From assembly GCA_963780675.1 (NCBI GenBank), contig CAWACR010000009.1, positions 186,001 to 250,000 of the forward strand: a stretch of DNA of 64,000 nt, read 5' to 3'. Shown here one piece after another: positions 27,491 through 35,272 of the stretch (the stretch's first letter is position 1; the number at the start of each line of letters is the position of its first letter). Source of the stretch: JAHECE01 sp963780675. GTDB lineage: Bacteria; Actinomycetota; Actinomycetes; Actinomycetales; JAHECE01. The notes beneath the pieces are model-generated. The model did not search any database, was not told where the DNA came from, and saw only the letters and a list, made by a program, of their open reading frames with translations. The translations under genes were made by a program, and so were the position numbers.

Positions 27491-28530
27491 ATGACTTCGC
27501 AGGATCGCCCCGCTCTTGACCGCCCCGCTCTCGAGCGCCTCGTCACGTACTCCCGCCGTCTGCCGCGCTCGGGTGAGCGCCTCGACAAGGCGTGGGACGC
27601 CCTGCACTCGGCGCAGCAGCCCGCGCTCGTCAGGCAAGCGGTCGAGCGCGCCGAACGCAGCACGGAGTCGTTGCTCCAGGCCCTGCCCCGCGTCGGGCCC
27701 GAGCACCCGGCCACGCTGACCGAGCACGAGATCGACGTCTTCGGCACGAGGATCTTCTACCGCGCCTCCGCAACCCCGACCGAAGGCCCCGTGATGATCC
27801 ACGTCCACGGGTTCGGGATCTCCGGCACCTACCTGCTCCCCACCGCGGGCCTCCTCGCCCAGGAGTACCCGACCTACGTCCCCGACCTGCCCGGCTACGG
27901 ACGCAGCGACAACCCGCCCACGACCCTGGGGATCCCCGCCCTGGCCGACGCCCTCGCCGACTTCATGGACACCGTCGGCATCCAGCGCGCCACCCTCGTG
28001 GGCAACTCCCTCGGCACCGCCATCTCCGCGGAGTTCGCCACCCGCTACCGGGACCGGGTCGACCGGGTGGTCCTCGTCTCCCCCGCCGGGGGCCTGCACA
28101 ACCGCCCGCTGGCCCGGGCCCTGGGCCAGATGGTCCGCGACGCCCCCCGCGAACCCTTCTCCCTGGTCGGCGTCGCCGCACCCGACTACCTGCGGTTCGG
28201 GCTCATCGACTCCCTGCGCCTCTTCCGCGAGATGACCCACTTCCCGGCCCTGGAACGCCTGCTCACCCTCGACGTCCCGGCCATGGCCGTCCTCGGCGCG
28301 CGCGACCCCCTCCTGCCCCCCGGACTCCCGCGTCCGCGAAGTCGTCAGAGGGATGGACGAGCACGATGACTCTCGTCCGCCTTCCCGGCGTCGCGCACGC
28401 CGCCAACTTCTCCCACCCCGAGATCCTCGCCCACGCCATCCGCTGCTTCATGCGAGACGAACCCATCACCACCCCGCCCGACCAGCCCGGCACCATCCAA
28501 GTCGCCAACACCCGGCTCCTGCAGGACTGA
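27491..28530 (+). CDS. Alpha/beta hydrolase, two apparent frameshifts near the C-terminus
   Basis: The fold is complete only if two extra bases are removed. The main frame carries the oxyanion motif HVHGFGISG, the nucleophile elbow VGNSLGTAIS and the acid Asp in LGARDPLLPP. At C6 (28316-28321) it shifts to DSRVREVVRGMDEH. At about 28365 (CACGATGAC) it shifts again to TLVRLPGVAHAANFSHPE, which holds the catalytic His, and ends NTRLLQD. Uncorrected, the ORF stops at 28369 without its His. The protein resembles C-C bond hydrolases and epoxide hydrolase-like enzymes, with an unusual 70-residue helical N-terminal extension. Substrate unknown. A GC-rich palindrome GGCTGCGCAGCC follows the stop. Confidence 0.7.
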
Positions 28531-28581
28531 CACCCCGGCTGCGCAGCCTGCGCGGGGGTTGCCGGGAGCGCCGGACCCGGC

Positions 28582-28602
28582 TAACGTATAACCCAATGGT
28601 TA
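28582..28602 (+). promoter_or_regulatory. ArsR autoregulatory operator overlapping the start codon
   Basis: TAACC-CAAT-GGTTA (28589-28602) is a perfect dyad in which the ATG start (28596) is embedded. TAACGT (28582-28587) is a fitting -10 box for a leaderless message. From memory, this kind of TAACC/GGTTA operator is typical for ArsR proteins paired with SRPBCC genes. Confidence 0.55.
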
Positions 28603-28982
28603 CAGGAACGGTGGACGCAGCCCGGGTCGACCTCACCCTGCACGCCCTCGCGGACGCCACCCGGCGGGACATCCTCGCCCGGACCCTCCGAGGCGAGCAG
28701 TCGATCTCAGCTCTGGCGAGCGCCTACCCCATCAGCTTCCCCGCCGTCCACAAGCACGTCGCTGTCCTTGAACGGGCCGGGCTCGTGACGAAACACCGCC
28801 GCGGCCGCGAACAACTCGTCCACGGCGAGATCGACGCCCTGCGGGCCGCTCGCCGCGCCCTCGACCACCTCGAGGACGTCTGGCGCGGCCGCCTCGACCG
28901 GCTCGGCGACGTGCTCGCCGACCTCTCCTCAGGCGCCATCCCTACCCACGCCCGAGACCTCACCACGGAGGAGACCCCATGA
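28596..28982 (+). CDS. ArsR family transcriptional regulator
   Basis: The 128-residue winged-helix protein has LHALADATRRDILARTLRGEQSISALASAYPISFPAVHKHVAVLERAGLVTKHRRGREQLV, the classic ArsR/SmtB DNA-binding core. It lacks the CxC metal site of arsenic sensors, so it is probably not a metalloregulator. It is translationally coupled (ATGA) to a SRPBCC protein, a common regulator-effector pair. The operator dyad at its own start suggests autorepression. Confidence 0.88.
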   Translation: MVTGTVDAARVDLTLHALADATRRDILARTLRGEQSISALASAYPISFPAVHKHVAVLERAGLVTKHRRGREQLVHGEIDALRAARRALDHLEDVWRGRLDRLGDVLADLSSGAIPTHARDLTTEETP

Positions 28983-29476
28983 CCGTCACCGACGTCCGCC
29001 AGGACACCGCCGCCAGGACCCTCACCCTCACAGCCACCTACCCCGCCACGCCCGAGCGCGTCTGGCAGATGTGGGCCGACCCCCGCCTCCTCGAGCGCTG
29101 GTGGGGGCCGCCCCTGTACCCGGCCACCGTCGTCGAGCACGACCTCACGCCCGGCGGCCGCGTCGCGTACTTCATGACCGGCCCCGAGGGCGACCGGCAC
29201 CACGGCTGGTGGCGGGTCATCGCCGTCGACCCCCCGCGATCGCTCACCTTCGAGGACGGCTTCGCCGACGACGACGGCGCCGCGAACCCCGACCTGCCCG
29301 TCACCACCACCCTGGTCACCATCGCGGCGGACGACGACGGCGCCACTCGCATGAGCGTCGAGTCCTCCTTCACCACGCTCGAGGCGATGGAGCAGCTGAT
29401 CGCGATGGGCGTCGTCGAGGGCATGACCGCCGCGATGAACCAGATCGACGACCTCCTGGCCGGCGCCGCAACCTGA
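28979..29476 (+). CDS. SRPBCC/AHSA1-like protein
   Basis: The 165-residue protein has the START/Bet v1-like pattern of AHSA1-type proteins: TATYPATPERVWQMWADPRLLERWWGPPLYP, FMTGPEGDRHHGWWRVIAVDPPRSLTFEDGF, and the C-terminal helix MEQLIAMGVVEGMTAAMNQIDDLL. It binds hydrophobic ligands in related proteins, and its role here is unknown. It overlaps the ArsR gene by four bases. The downstream gap leads to the tRNA-Ser gene on the opposite strand. Confidence 0.85.
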   Translation: MTVTDVRQDTAARTLTLTATYPATPERVWQMWADPRLLERWWGPPLYPATVVEHDLTPGGRVAYFMTGPEGDRHHGWWRVIAVDPPRSLTFEDGFADDDGAANPDLPVTTTLVTIAADDDGATRMSVESSFTTLEAMEQLIAMGVVEGMTAAMNQIDDLLAGAAT

Positions 29477-29619
29477 CCGGGGACGCCCGAGCCCCACGGC
29501 ACCCGCGACGGCCGTGTGGGCCCGGGAGTGCCGGCAGACCAGTGGGCAACGGGCCCGAACGGCGAGTGACGAACGGCCCGGAAACGCAGTCTGACCTGCG
29601 GTTCCGGGCCGTCGCGCCG

Positions 29620-29709
29620 TGGCGGTAGCGGTGGGATTCGAACCCACGGTGGACTTTCACCCACACACGCTTTCGAGGCGTGCTCCTTTGGCCGCTCGGA
29701 CACGCTACC
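29620..29709 (-). tRNA. tRNA-Ser (anticodon CGA)
   Basis: The gene is 90 nt including an encoded CCA. The acceptor stem pairs GGTAGCG with CGCTACC, with discriminator G. The anticodon loop CTCGAAA is closed by CACGC/GCGTG, giving anticodon CGA (codon UCG). A long class II variable arm (TGGGTGAAAGTCCACC) and the T-loop GGTTCGAATCC are present. It is the only RNA gene of this kind in the window. Confidence 0.96.
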
Positions 29710-29792
29710 CGGCCACATCAGGGTACCGGGCCGCGGGGCGGGTGCCCAAACGCCGTCGGCGCACAGGGCCGTGGTCGACGTACCGTGTGCCG

Positions 29793-30704
29793 ATGGAGAC
29801 CGCCGCATCCCCTGGCCCGGTTGCCCGTGCCCTCACCAGGCCGATCGCGCCCCTGCGCCCGGCGCCCCTCGGCACCGCCGACGACGCCGTCCGCCTCCTG
29901 ACGGGCCGCCGCGTCGCGGTCCTGACCGGGGCCGGGATCTCCACCGACTCCGGTATCCCGGACTACCGCGGCCCCGGCTCGGCGCCCCGCAACCCGCTCA
30001 CGTACCAGCAGTTCGTCGCCGACGAGCGCTTCCGCCGCCACTACTGGGCGCGCAACCACGTCGGCTGGCGCCACATGCGCCGCACCCGACCGAACCCCGG
30101 GCACGAGGCGATCGCCGCGCTCGAGGCGACCGGCGCCGTCGTCGGCGTCATCACCCAGAACGTCGACCTCCTGCACCAGGCTGCCGGCTCCCAGCGGGTC
30201 ATCGACCTCCACGGGCGCTACGACCGCGTCGTCTGCCTCACCTGCCGGGACGTCGTCGCACGGGCCGACCTCGACGCCCGGCTCGAGGCCCTCAACCCCG
30301 GCTTCGCGACACACATCCGCAGCGTCGCGGACATCGAGATCGCCCCCGACGCCGACGCGGTCGTCGAGACCACCGAGGGCTTCCGCGTCGCCCCCTGCGC
30401 ACGCTGCGGCGGCATCCTCAAGCCGGACATCGTCTACTTCGGCGAGAACGTGCCCAAGGCCCGGGTCGAGGAGGCATACGCGCTGGTCGACGACGGCGAC
30501 GCCCTCCTCGTCGCCGGGTCCTCCCTCGCTGTGATGTCGGGCCTGCGATTCGTCAGGCACGCCGCCAAGACAGGACGCGCCGTCGTCATCGTCAACAGGG
30601 GCGTCACGAGGGGCGACGACGTGGCTCACCTCCGGGTGGACGCCGGCACCTCGCAGACGCTCACCGCGCTGGCGCGGGCCCTGTCGGCCGCCGCCCTCCC
30701 CTGA
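29793..30704 (+). CDS. Sirtuin (Sir2 family NAD-dependent protein deacylase)
   Basis: The 303-residue protein has the NAD-binding GAGISTDSGIPDYRGPGS near residue 50, TQNVDLLHQAAGS, catalytic His in LHGRY, zinc cysteines CLTC and CARCG, KPDIVYFGENVP and VAGSSLAVMSG. It should deacetylate or deacylate protein lysines in the cytoplasm. It lacks the TIR or other extra domains of defence-associated sirtuins, so a metabolic role is more likely. TACCGT ends six nt before the ATG (leaderless). The upstream open frame crosses the tRNA and is not coding. Confidence 0.9.
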   Translation: METAASPGPVARALTRPIAPLRPAPLGTADDAVRLLTGRRVAVLTGAGISTDSGIPDYRGPGSAPRNPLTYQQFVADERFRRHYWARNHVGWRHMRRTRPNPGHEAIAALEATGAVVGVITQNVDLLHQAAGSQRVIDLHGRYDRVVCLTCRDVVARADLDARLEALNPGFATHIRSVADIEIAPDADAVVETTEGFRVAPCARCGGILKPDIVYFGENVPKARVEEAYALVDDGDALLVAGSSLAVMSGLRFVRHAAKTGRAVVIVNRGVTRGDDVAHLRVDAGTSQTLTALARALSAAALP

Positions 30705-30724
30705 CCGCCCCCACCTCCTGACCA

Positions 30725-30755
30725 CCCCACCTCCCGCCGAACGCGGGAGGTGGGG
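30725..30755. terminator. Strong bidirectional terminator hairpin
   Basis: A perfect 13-bp stem CCCCACCTCCCGC / GCGGGAGGTGGGG with loop CGAAC lies between the convergent sirtuin and protease genes. Confidence 0.8.
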
Positions 30756-30761
30756 CAGGAG

Positions 30762-32342
30762 TCAGGAGAAGTCGGCCATGAAGGAGCCGACCACGGGCTC
30801 GATCGCCCACTCGTCCCCGGCCGCGATCTGGAGGCGCACCCAGATCATGTGGCTGCCGTCATCGGCGTTCGCGGCGATGACGATGTAGGTGGAGCCCACG
30901 CCGCCACAGTCGTACCAGTAGTCGTAGGACCCCGTGTAGAGCGCGTCGCTGTACGGCTGCCGCCCGTCGTTGGCGCAGCCTGCGGACTCCGGCGGCGCCC
31001 CCTCACGGTCGAGGATGCCGTCGACGGTCTGGTTCGCGAGCGCCTGTTCCGAGGCCGAGACCGAGACGCCCGAGACCTCCCAGCCGCCGTAGAAGGACTC
31101 GAGGTTCGAGCTCGCCGAGACGTCGTAGACCACGTTGCCGGCGTCGTCGGTGTACTGCTCCCCGTTCTCGTCGCTCCAGGACGCGGGCACCTGCACGGAG
31201 ACCTGTCCGCTGTCGTCCGAGACCGTCATGAGGTCGCCGGAGTCGGCGGGAGCGTCCCCGGTGTCGCCGGCGTCGGGCAGGGACGCGACCTCGAGCGGTC
31301 GGCCGTTGAACTGCCCGGCATACGTGCCGCCGTCGGACGGGCGGTAGACCTCGACGGCGAGCGTCGCGTCGGTGCCCTGGGTCCGCAGGATGTCGCAGTA
31401 GTCCGCCATGGTGCCGTCGGTGGCGAGCGTGACGCCCTCCATGCGCGTGATCACGTCACCCGGCAGTACGCCTGCCTTGTCCGCAACGGAACCCGACGCG
31501 ACACCCGAGACGAAGATGCCGGACCCGCCCTGCTCGCCCACGATCGCGCTGCCGTTGACGCCGAGGCTCAGCACGTCGACGCCCTTCGCGAGCTGGGCGT
31601 ATACGTCGAGGACCTCGTCGCGGTGGATGGCGAGGTTGAGGTCGTTCTGGTCGTCACCCGCGTAGTTCACGCCGACGACGCGCCCGTTCTCGTCGATGAG
31701 CGGGCCACCGGAGTTGCCGCCGCGGATGCGGGCGTCGTGCTCGATGGCGTGCTCCACGGACGCCCACTGGGTGTCGCTCGCGGTGTCCGGCTTGGAGACG
31801 ACGCCCCGCGTCACGGCGAAGCTCGTGTCGCCGACGGCCGGGTAGCCCAGCGCCCACACGTCGAGCGCGGCCTTGATCTCACCCTCGTACCAGTCGAAGT
31901 ACGGGTACCCGTCGCCGTCGAGGTCGATGACGGCGAGGTCCAGGCACTCCGAGGTCCCGAGGACCTTGGCATTGACCTGGTCGCCGTCGACATCGACCTT
32001 CAGCGTCGCGGCGCCCACGACGACGTGGTTGTTCGTCACGGCGAGGCCGGAGTCGTCCACGATGAGTCCGGAGCCCCACCAGCCCCCCTCCAGCGCCCCC
32101 TCGTTCGGGTCGACGAACGTGCCCAGTGCTTCGATCTTGACCGTCGCGCTCTCGGCCTCGTCGAACCCGACGGCGTTCGACGCCGCGCCCGTGCTCGTCG
32201 AACCGCCGCCCCCGCCGCCCCCACCCCCGCAGGCAGCAAGGGTCAGGGTCGCGACGGCGACACCTGCGGTGACCAGCGCTCGGACGTTCCGGCGGCTGGG
32301 GCCGTGCGACGTACCTGGGATCGACCTGCGGGACGTGGACAT
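30762..32342 (-). CDS. HtrA-like trypsin/PDZ lipoprotein protease
   Basis: The 526-residue protein has a lipoprotein signal (basic start, hydrophobic stretch, lipobox LAAC near residue 38) followed by nine glycines. A trypsin-like domain has His in NNHVV (about 102), Asp in LDLAVIDLD and Ser in RIRGGNSGGPL (about 213), then a PDZ domain (SGVASGSVADKAGVLPGDVITRMEGV). A further C-terminal domain (SGQVSVQVPASWSDENG...) resembles a substrate- or wall-binding beta region. It should be a membrane-anchored extracellular quality-control protease. ATG 32342 has GGAGGG upstream. Confidence 0.88.
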   Translation of the reverse strand: MSTSRRSIPGTSHGPSRRNVRALVTAGVAVATLTLAACGGGGGGGGGSTSTGAASNAVGFDEAESATVKIEALGTFVDPNEGALEGGWWGSGLIVDDSGLAVTNNHVVVGAATLKVDVDGDQVNAKVLGTSECLDLAVIDLDGDGYPYFDWYEGEIKAALDVWALGYPAVGDTSFAVTRGVVSKPDTASDTQWASVEHAIEHDARIRGGNSGGPLIDENGRVVGVNYAGDDQNDLNLAIHRDEVLDVYAQLAKGVDVLSLGVNGSAIVGEQGGSGIFVSGVASGSVADKAGVLPGDVITRMEGVTLATDGTMADYCDILRTQGTDATLAVEVYRPSDGGTYAGQFNGRPLEVASLPDAGDTGDAPADSGDLMTVSDDSGQVSVQVPASWSDENGEQYTDDAGNVVYDVSASSNLESFYGGWEVSGVSVSASEQALANQTVDGILDREGAPPESAGCANDGRQPYSDALYTGSYDYWYDCGGVGSTYIVIAANADDGSHMIWVRLQIAAGDEWAIEPVVGSFMADFS

Positions 32343-32460
32343 GACGCACCCTCCTCGACGGATGATCGGATCGTAGGACCCACGATCAGCCGCCACAAGG
32401 CATTCGCGGGCCCTGACCTGCGCGGTCGGCGCCGCCCGCGAGGTCGCCCGCGGTCGTCGC

Positions 32461-32937
32461 TCACGCCTCGCGCCGGCGTCCGGCGAAGAAGTCCCGCAGA
32501 AGCTGCGCGCACTCCTCCTCGCGCACCCCGCCGATGACCTCGACCCGGTGGTTCAGCCGGCCGTCGCGCACGACGTCACGCACCGAGCCGCACGCGCCGG
32601 CCTTGGGGTCCCACGCACCGAGGACCACCCGCGGGACGCGGGCCAGCACGATCGCGCCGGCGCACATGGTGCAGGGCTCCAGGGTGACGACCAGCGTGCA
32701 GTCGTCCAGCCGCCACGCCCCCCGCCTCGCGGCGGCATCCCGCAGGGCGAGGACCTCCGCGTGGGCCGTGGGGTCGCCGTCGGCCTCCCTCGCGTTGTGG
32801 CCGCGGCCGACGACGGCGCCCGAGGCGTCGACGACGACGGCCCCCACCGGCACGTCCCCGGTGGCCAGGGCGAGGCGCGCCTCGGTGAGCGCGAGGCCCA
32901 TCCAGCGCTCGTGCTCGGGACGGGGGGCGGGGCTCAC
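32461..32937 (-). CDS. tadA: tRNA-specific adenosine deaminase
   Basis: The roughly 158-residue cytidine-deaminase-fold protein has MGLALTEARLALATGDVPVGAVVV, the HAE zinc/proton-shuttle motif (DPTAHAEVLAL), and PCTMCAGAIVLARVPRVVLGAWDPKAGACGSV. This is the TadA signature; it converts A34 to inosine in tRNA-Arg(ACG). GTG 32937 is preferred because GGGAGG lies 9 nt upstream; ATG 32946 is an alternative. The upp gene is divergent, and their 5' ends are only about 40 bp apart. Confidence 0.9.
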   Translation of the reverse strand: MSPAPRPEHERWMGLALTEARLALATGDVPVGAVVVDASGAVVGRGHNAREADGDPTAHAEVLALRDAAARRGAWRLDDCTLVVTLEPCTMCAGAIVLARVPRVVLGAWDPKAGACGSVRDVVRDGRLNHRVEVIGGVREEECAQLLRDFFAGRRREA

Positions 32938-32977
32938 GGCCCCCATCCTCCCGCCCGACAGCGAGTAGGTTGCGACC

Positions 32978-33619
32978 ATGCGCGTGACCGTCGTCGACCA
33001 CCCCCTCATCGCCCACAAGCTCACCCTGCTGCGCGACGAGAGAACGCCGTCGCCGGTGTTCCGGCAGCTCGTGGACGAGCTCGTCACCCTCCTCGCCTAC
33101 GAGGCGACGCGGGAAATGCAGACGGAGCCGGTCGAGATCACCACCCCGGTCGGGCCGACCGTCGGCGTCCGACTCATCCGCCCGTTGCCCCTGGTGGTGC
33201 CGATCCTGCGGGCCGGCCTCGGGATGCTCGAAGGCATGACCCGGCTCCTGCCGACCGCGGAGGTCGGCTTCCTCGGCATGCAGCGCGACGAGGAGACCCT
33301 GAAGACGATCACGTACGCGCACCGCCTGCCGGAGGACGTCACGGGCCGCGAGTGCTTCCTCCTCGACCCGATGCTCGCGACGGGCGGCACGCTGATCACC
33401 GCGATCAACTACCTGCTGAGCCTGGGCGCCCGCGACGTCACGGTGATCTGCCTGCTGTCCTCGCCCGAGGGCATGCGCATCCTGGCCGACGCCATCGGGG
33501 ACCGCGCCGACGTCAAGATCGTGACGGCGGCGATCGACGAGCGGCTGAACGAGCGCGGCTACATCGTCCCCGGCCTCGGCGACGCGGGCGACCGGCTCTA
33601 CGGCGTCGCGAGCGGCTGA
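32978..33619 (+). CDS. upp: Uracil phosphoribosyltransferase
   Basis: The 213-residue protein matches UPRT over its length: N-terminal HPLIAHKLTLLRDERT, YEATREMQTEPVEITTPVG, VPILRAGLGMLEGM, the PRPP loop LLDPMLATGGT (about 129-139) and the uracil-binding GYIVPGLGDAGDRLYG. It makes UMP from uracil and PRPP. With the NCS2 permease and nucleoside hydrolase it completes uracil salvage. TAGGTT sits six nt before the ATG (leaderless). Confidence 0.96.
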   Translation: MRVTVVDHPLIAHKLTLLRDERTPSPVFRQLVDELVTLLAYEATREMQTEPVEITTPVGPTVGVRLIRPLPLVVPILRAGLGMLEGMTRLLPTAEVGFLGMQRDEETLKTITYAHRLPEDVTGRECFLLDPMLATGGTLITAINYLLSLGARDVTVICLLSSPEGMRILADAIGDRADVKIVTAAIDERLNERGYIVPGLGDAGDRLYGVASG

Positions 33620-33655
33620 TCCCGGCCCCCACCTCGCCCCCCGGCCCGCTCGACC

Positions 33656-34735
33656 TCAGCGGATCGGAGGGTAGGCCGTCCTGGCCAGGCCCCGCTCCTG
33701 GAGGGCGGGGACCACCTCGGCGACGAGTTCCCGCACGTCGTGCGGGAGGGACCCCGGCACCACCGTGAAGCCGTCGACGACGTCGTCGCTCACCCAGGCC
33801 TCGAGGAGGGCGACCAGCTGCCGCGTGGAACCGAGGTGGCTGAGGGTCCGCAGCCACGCCGGCTCGCTCGTGGCGAGGTCGCTGAGGATGTCACGCCGGG
33901 CGCGCGCTGCGGCCGCGTCGGACCCCACGATCGCGACCACGTCGACCAGCACCCGCACGCTCTCCGGGTCACGGCCGGCAGCGACCGCGGCGGCTCGCAC
34001 GTCCCGGCGCAGGTTCCGAGCGTGCTCGGCGTCCAGGGCCTCGACGCGCACGACGTCGGCGTGACGGCCGGCCACGGCCACCGCGAGCGGCGAGCCGGCG
34101 CGAACGACGACGGTGGGCGCCGTCGTCGTCGTGGTCGTCCGCCCGAGCGACGCCGCGGCCTCGGCCGAGCGCGCGGCGCGGGCCGCGACCACCGTGCGGA
34201 TCTCCCTCGAGATGCGCGCCCAGACCTCCTCGCGGTCCCCGATCAGGCGGGCCTGGGATGCCCCGACCTGCCAGCCGGCGCGCCCGCCGCTCTTCTCGTG
34301 GAGCGTCGCGATCGCCGTGGCGATGTGGACCGGGTCGAGGTAGCTGGTGTCGAGGGTCGCGACGAGGCCGACGCCGGACGTCACCGGCGCGAGCCTGCAG
34401 GCGATCCGAGCGGCGTCGAGCCGGCTCGCGGCGGTGCGGACCGGCGCGTGCGCCAGCGCGAACTCGTCGTCGAAGGAGACGAAGTCGAGCACCCCGGTCT
34501 CGGCGAGGTGCGTGAGGTCGGCGACGCGCTGCGTGTCGATCTCGACCCGCGCCTCCTCGGCGGTCGGCGCCCACGGGGTCGAGCCCGCGCCCGCGCCGGT
34601 GAGGTCGAGGCCGAGCGTGAGGACGTCGGTGCGCGAGGCGGCGGAGGCGTCGACCCGGGGGGCAGGGACGGGGTCGGTGTGGGCGGCGGGACTGGCGTCG
34701 GTGTGGATGGCGGTGGAGACGAGGAGCTCGGTCAT
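33656..34735 (-). CDS. LLM class flavin-dependent oxidoreductase under SAM-IV control
   Basis: The 359-residue protein is a bacterial luciferase-like (LLM) TIM-barrel fragment: AEEARVEIDTQRVADLTHLAETGVLDFVSFDDEF, VTSGVGLVATLDTSYLDPVHIATAIATLHEKSGGRAGWQVGAS, and a C-terminal VDGFTVVPGSLPHDVRELVAEVVPALQERGL. FMNH2-dependent relatives desulfonate alkanesulfonates or oxidise sulfur compounds. The first 40 residues are a variable Thr/Ala/Pro tract. The SAM-IV riboswitch and Met/Cys-rich leader peptide upstream strongly tie it to organosulfur scavenging, though the substrate is unknown. SD GGAAGA lies 8 nt before the ATG. Confidence 0.82.
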   Translation of the reverse strand: MTELLVSTAIHTDASPAAHTDPVPAPRVDASAASRTDVLTLGLDLTGAGAGSTPWAPTAEEARVEIDTQRVADLTHLAETGVLDFVSFDDEFALAHAPVRTAASRLDAARIACRLAPVTSGVGLVATLDTSYLDPVHIATAIATLHEKSGGRAGWQVGASQARLIGDREEVWARISREIRTVVAARAARSAEAAASLGRTTTTTTAPTVVVRAGSPLAVAVAGRHADVVRVEALDAEHARNLRRDVRAAAVAAGRDPESVRVLVDVVAIVGSDAAAARARRDILSDLATSEPAWLRTLSHLGSTRQLVALLEAWVSDDVVDGFTVVPGSLPHDVRELVAEVVPALQERGLARTAYPPIR

Positions 34736-34915
34736 GGGAGGGGTCTTCCTGCGCGGGGGGAGGACACCGCCGCCGGCGCGGCTAGCGCGTCGACCTCACC
34801 CAGGGGAGAGGCCAGCCGAGAGGCGGTGCAGGTACGCGGGCGTCGAGTGACGCGTGAGCCGCCGCCCTGCTCGGGCTGCGCGGCCGATGTGTCGTGTCGG
34901 AGCTGCGGGGCCTGG
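34736..34915 (-). other. Untranslated leader between the Met/Cys peptide and the LLM gene
   Basis: A 180-nt stretch with no gene seen. At its 5' side GTCAGGCCTGAC (34914-34925, palindrome) and GAGCTG/CAGCTC arms can fold around the leader peptide stop codon, as expected for an attenuator, but I cannot prove alternative structures by eye. Confidence 0.35.
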
Positions 34916-35023
34916 TCAGGCCTGACAGCTCGCGGTGCGCGTCGTCGCGCAACACATTCGTCCACGACACATTCGGGCGCGGCGAAGGCTAGCCGGGCTC
35001 GTCGTGTGGGCCGTGGTGCTCAC
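34916..35023 (-). CDS. Met/Cys-rich leader peptide (35 aa)
   Basis: A short ORF from GTG with a strong SD (GGGGAAAG, 4-nt spacer) lies just after the SAM-IV riboswitch and a small hairpin. The product starts VSTTAHTTSPASLRRAR and then holds MCRGRMCC and ends TASCQA, so four cysteines and two internal methionines lie in the second half. Actinobacteria are known to carry cysteine-sensing leader peptides upstream of sulfur genes, where ribosome stalling at Cys codons opens downstream expression. The position, SD and composition fit that, and the function is inferred. Two CGAATGTGT direct repeats encode the two RMC segments. Confidence 0.6.
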   Translation of the reverse strand: MSTTAHTTSPASLRRARMCRGRMCCATTRTASCQA

Positions 35024-35061
35024 GTGTCTTTCCCCTATCCCTCGCATTCGCGAGGAGAGAG

Positions 35062-35172
35062 CGGTTGCACCGTCGGGCAGTCGGTGCCTGGTTGTCACCC
35101 GGGGCACCCCGCCGCGTGGGGGGTTGCCGGCCAGCGAGCCGGGGCTTGATGCTGACGCTCAGAACCTGACTC
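35062..35172 (-). promoter_or_regulatory. SAM-IV riboswitch
   Basis: On the minus strand the RNA begins GTCAGGTTCTGAGCGTCAGC, then ATCAAGCCCCGGCTCGCTGG, CCGGCAACC, GGGGTGCCCCGGGTGAC and AACCAGG. These are the SAM-IV conserved blocks, with P1 closed by GGTT/AACC. A further hairpin GCACCG/CGGTGC follows, and then CCTCGC/GCGAGG (35039-35054). It senses S-adenosylmethionine and should switch off the downstream leader peptide and LLM gene when methionine/SAM is plentiful. Confidence 0.9.
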
Positions 35173-35173
35173 G

Positions 35174-35203
35174 AAAGTAAGCGCGATCCGCGGTACGTGT
35201 CAA
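35174..35203 (-). promoter_or_regulatory. Promoter of the SAM-IV / LLM transcript
   Basis: TTGACA (35203-35198) is a perfect -35, followed after 18 nt by TACTTT (35179-35174). The expected transcription start falls at the first base of the riboswitch. Confidence 0.7.
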
Positions 35204-35272
35204 CAGGCCCTCAGTACCAGGGTGCCGACCGCCTGATCCGGGACCGTCGACCCTCGCGCCGGTGCGGTTCGG

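Noticed and set aside
29619..29792. In-frame extension of the sirtuin upstream
   Set aside because: It would read through the tRNA-Ser gene. The leaderless box places the start at 29793.
29793..30704. Sirtuin as part of a defence island (ThsA/DSR-like)
   Set aside because: It is a stand-alone single-domain Sir2 with housekeeping neighbours; no TIR, Argonaute or nuclease partner is present.
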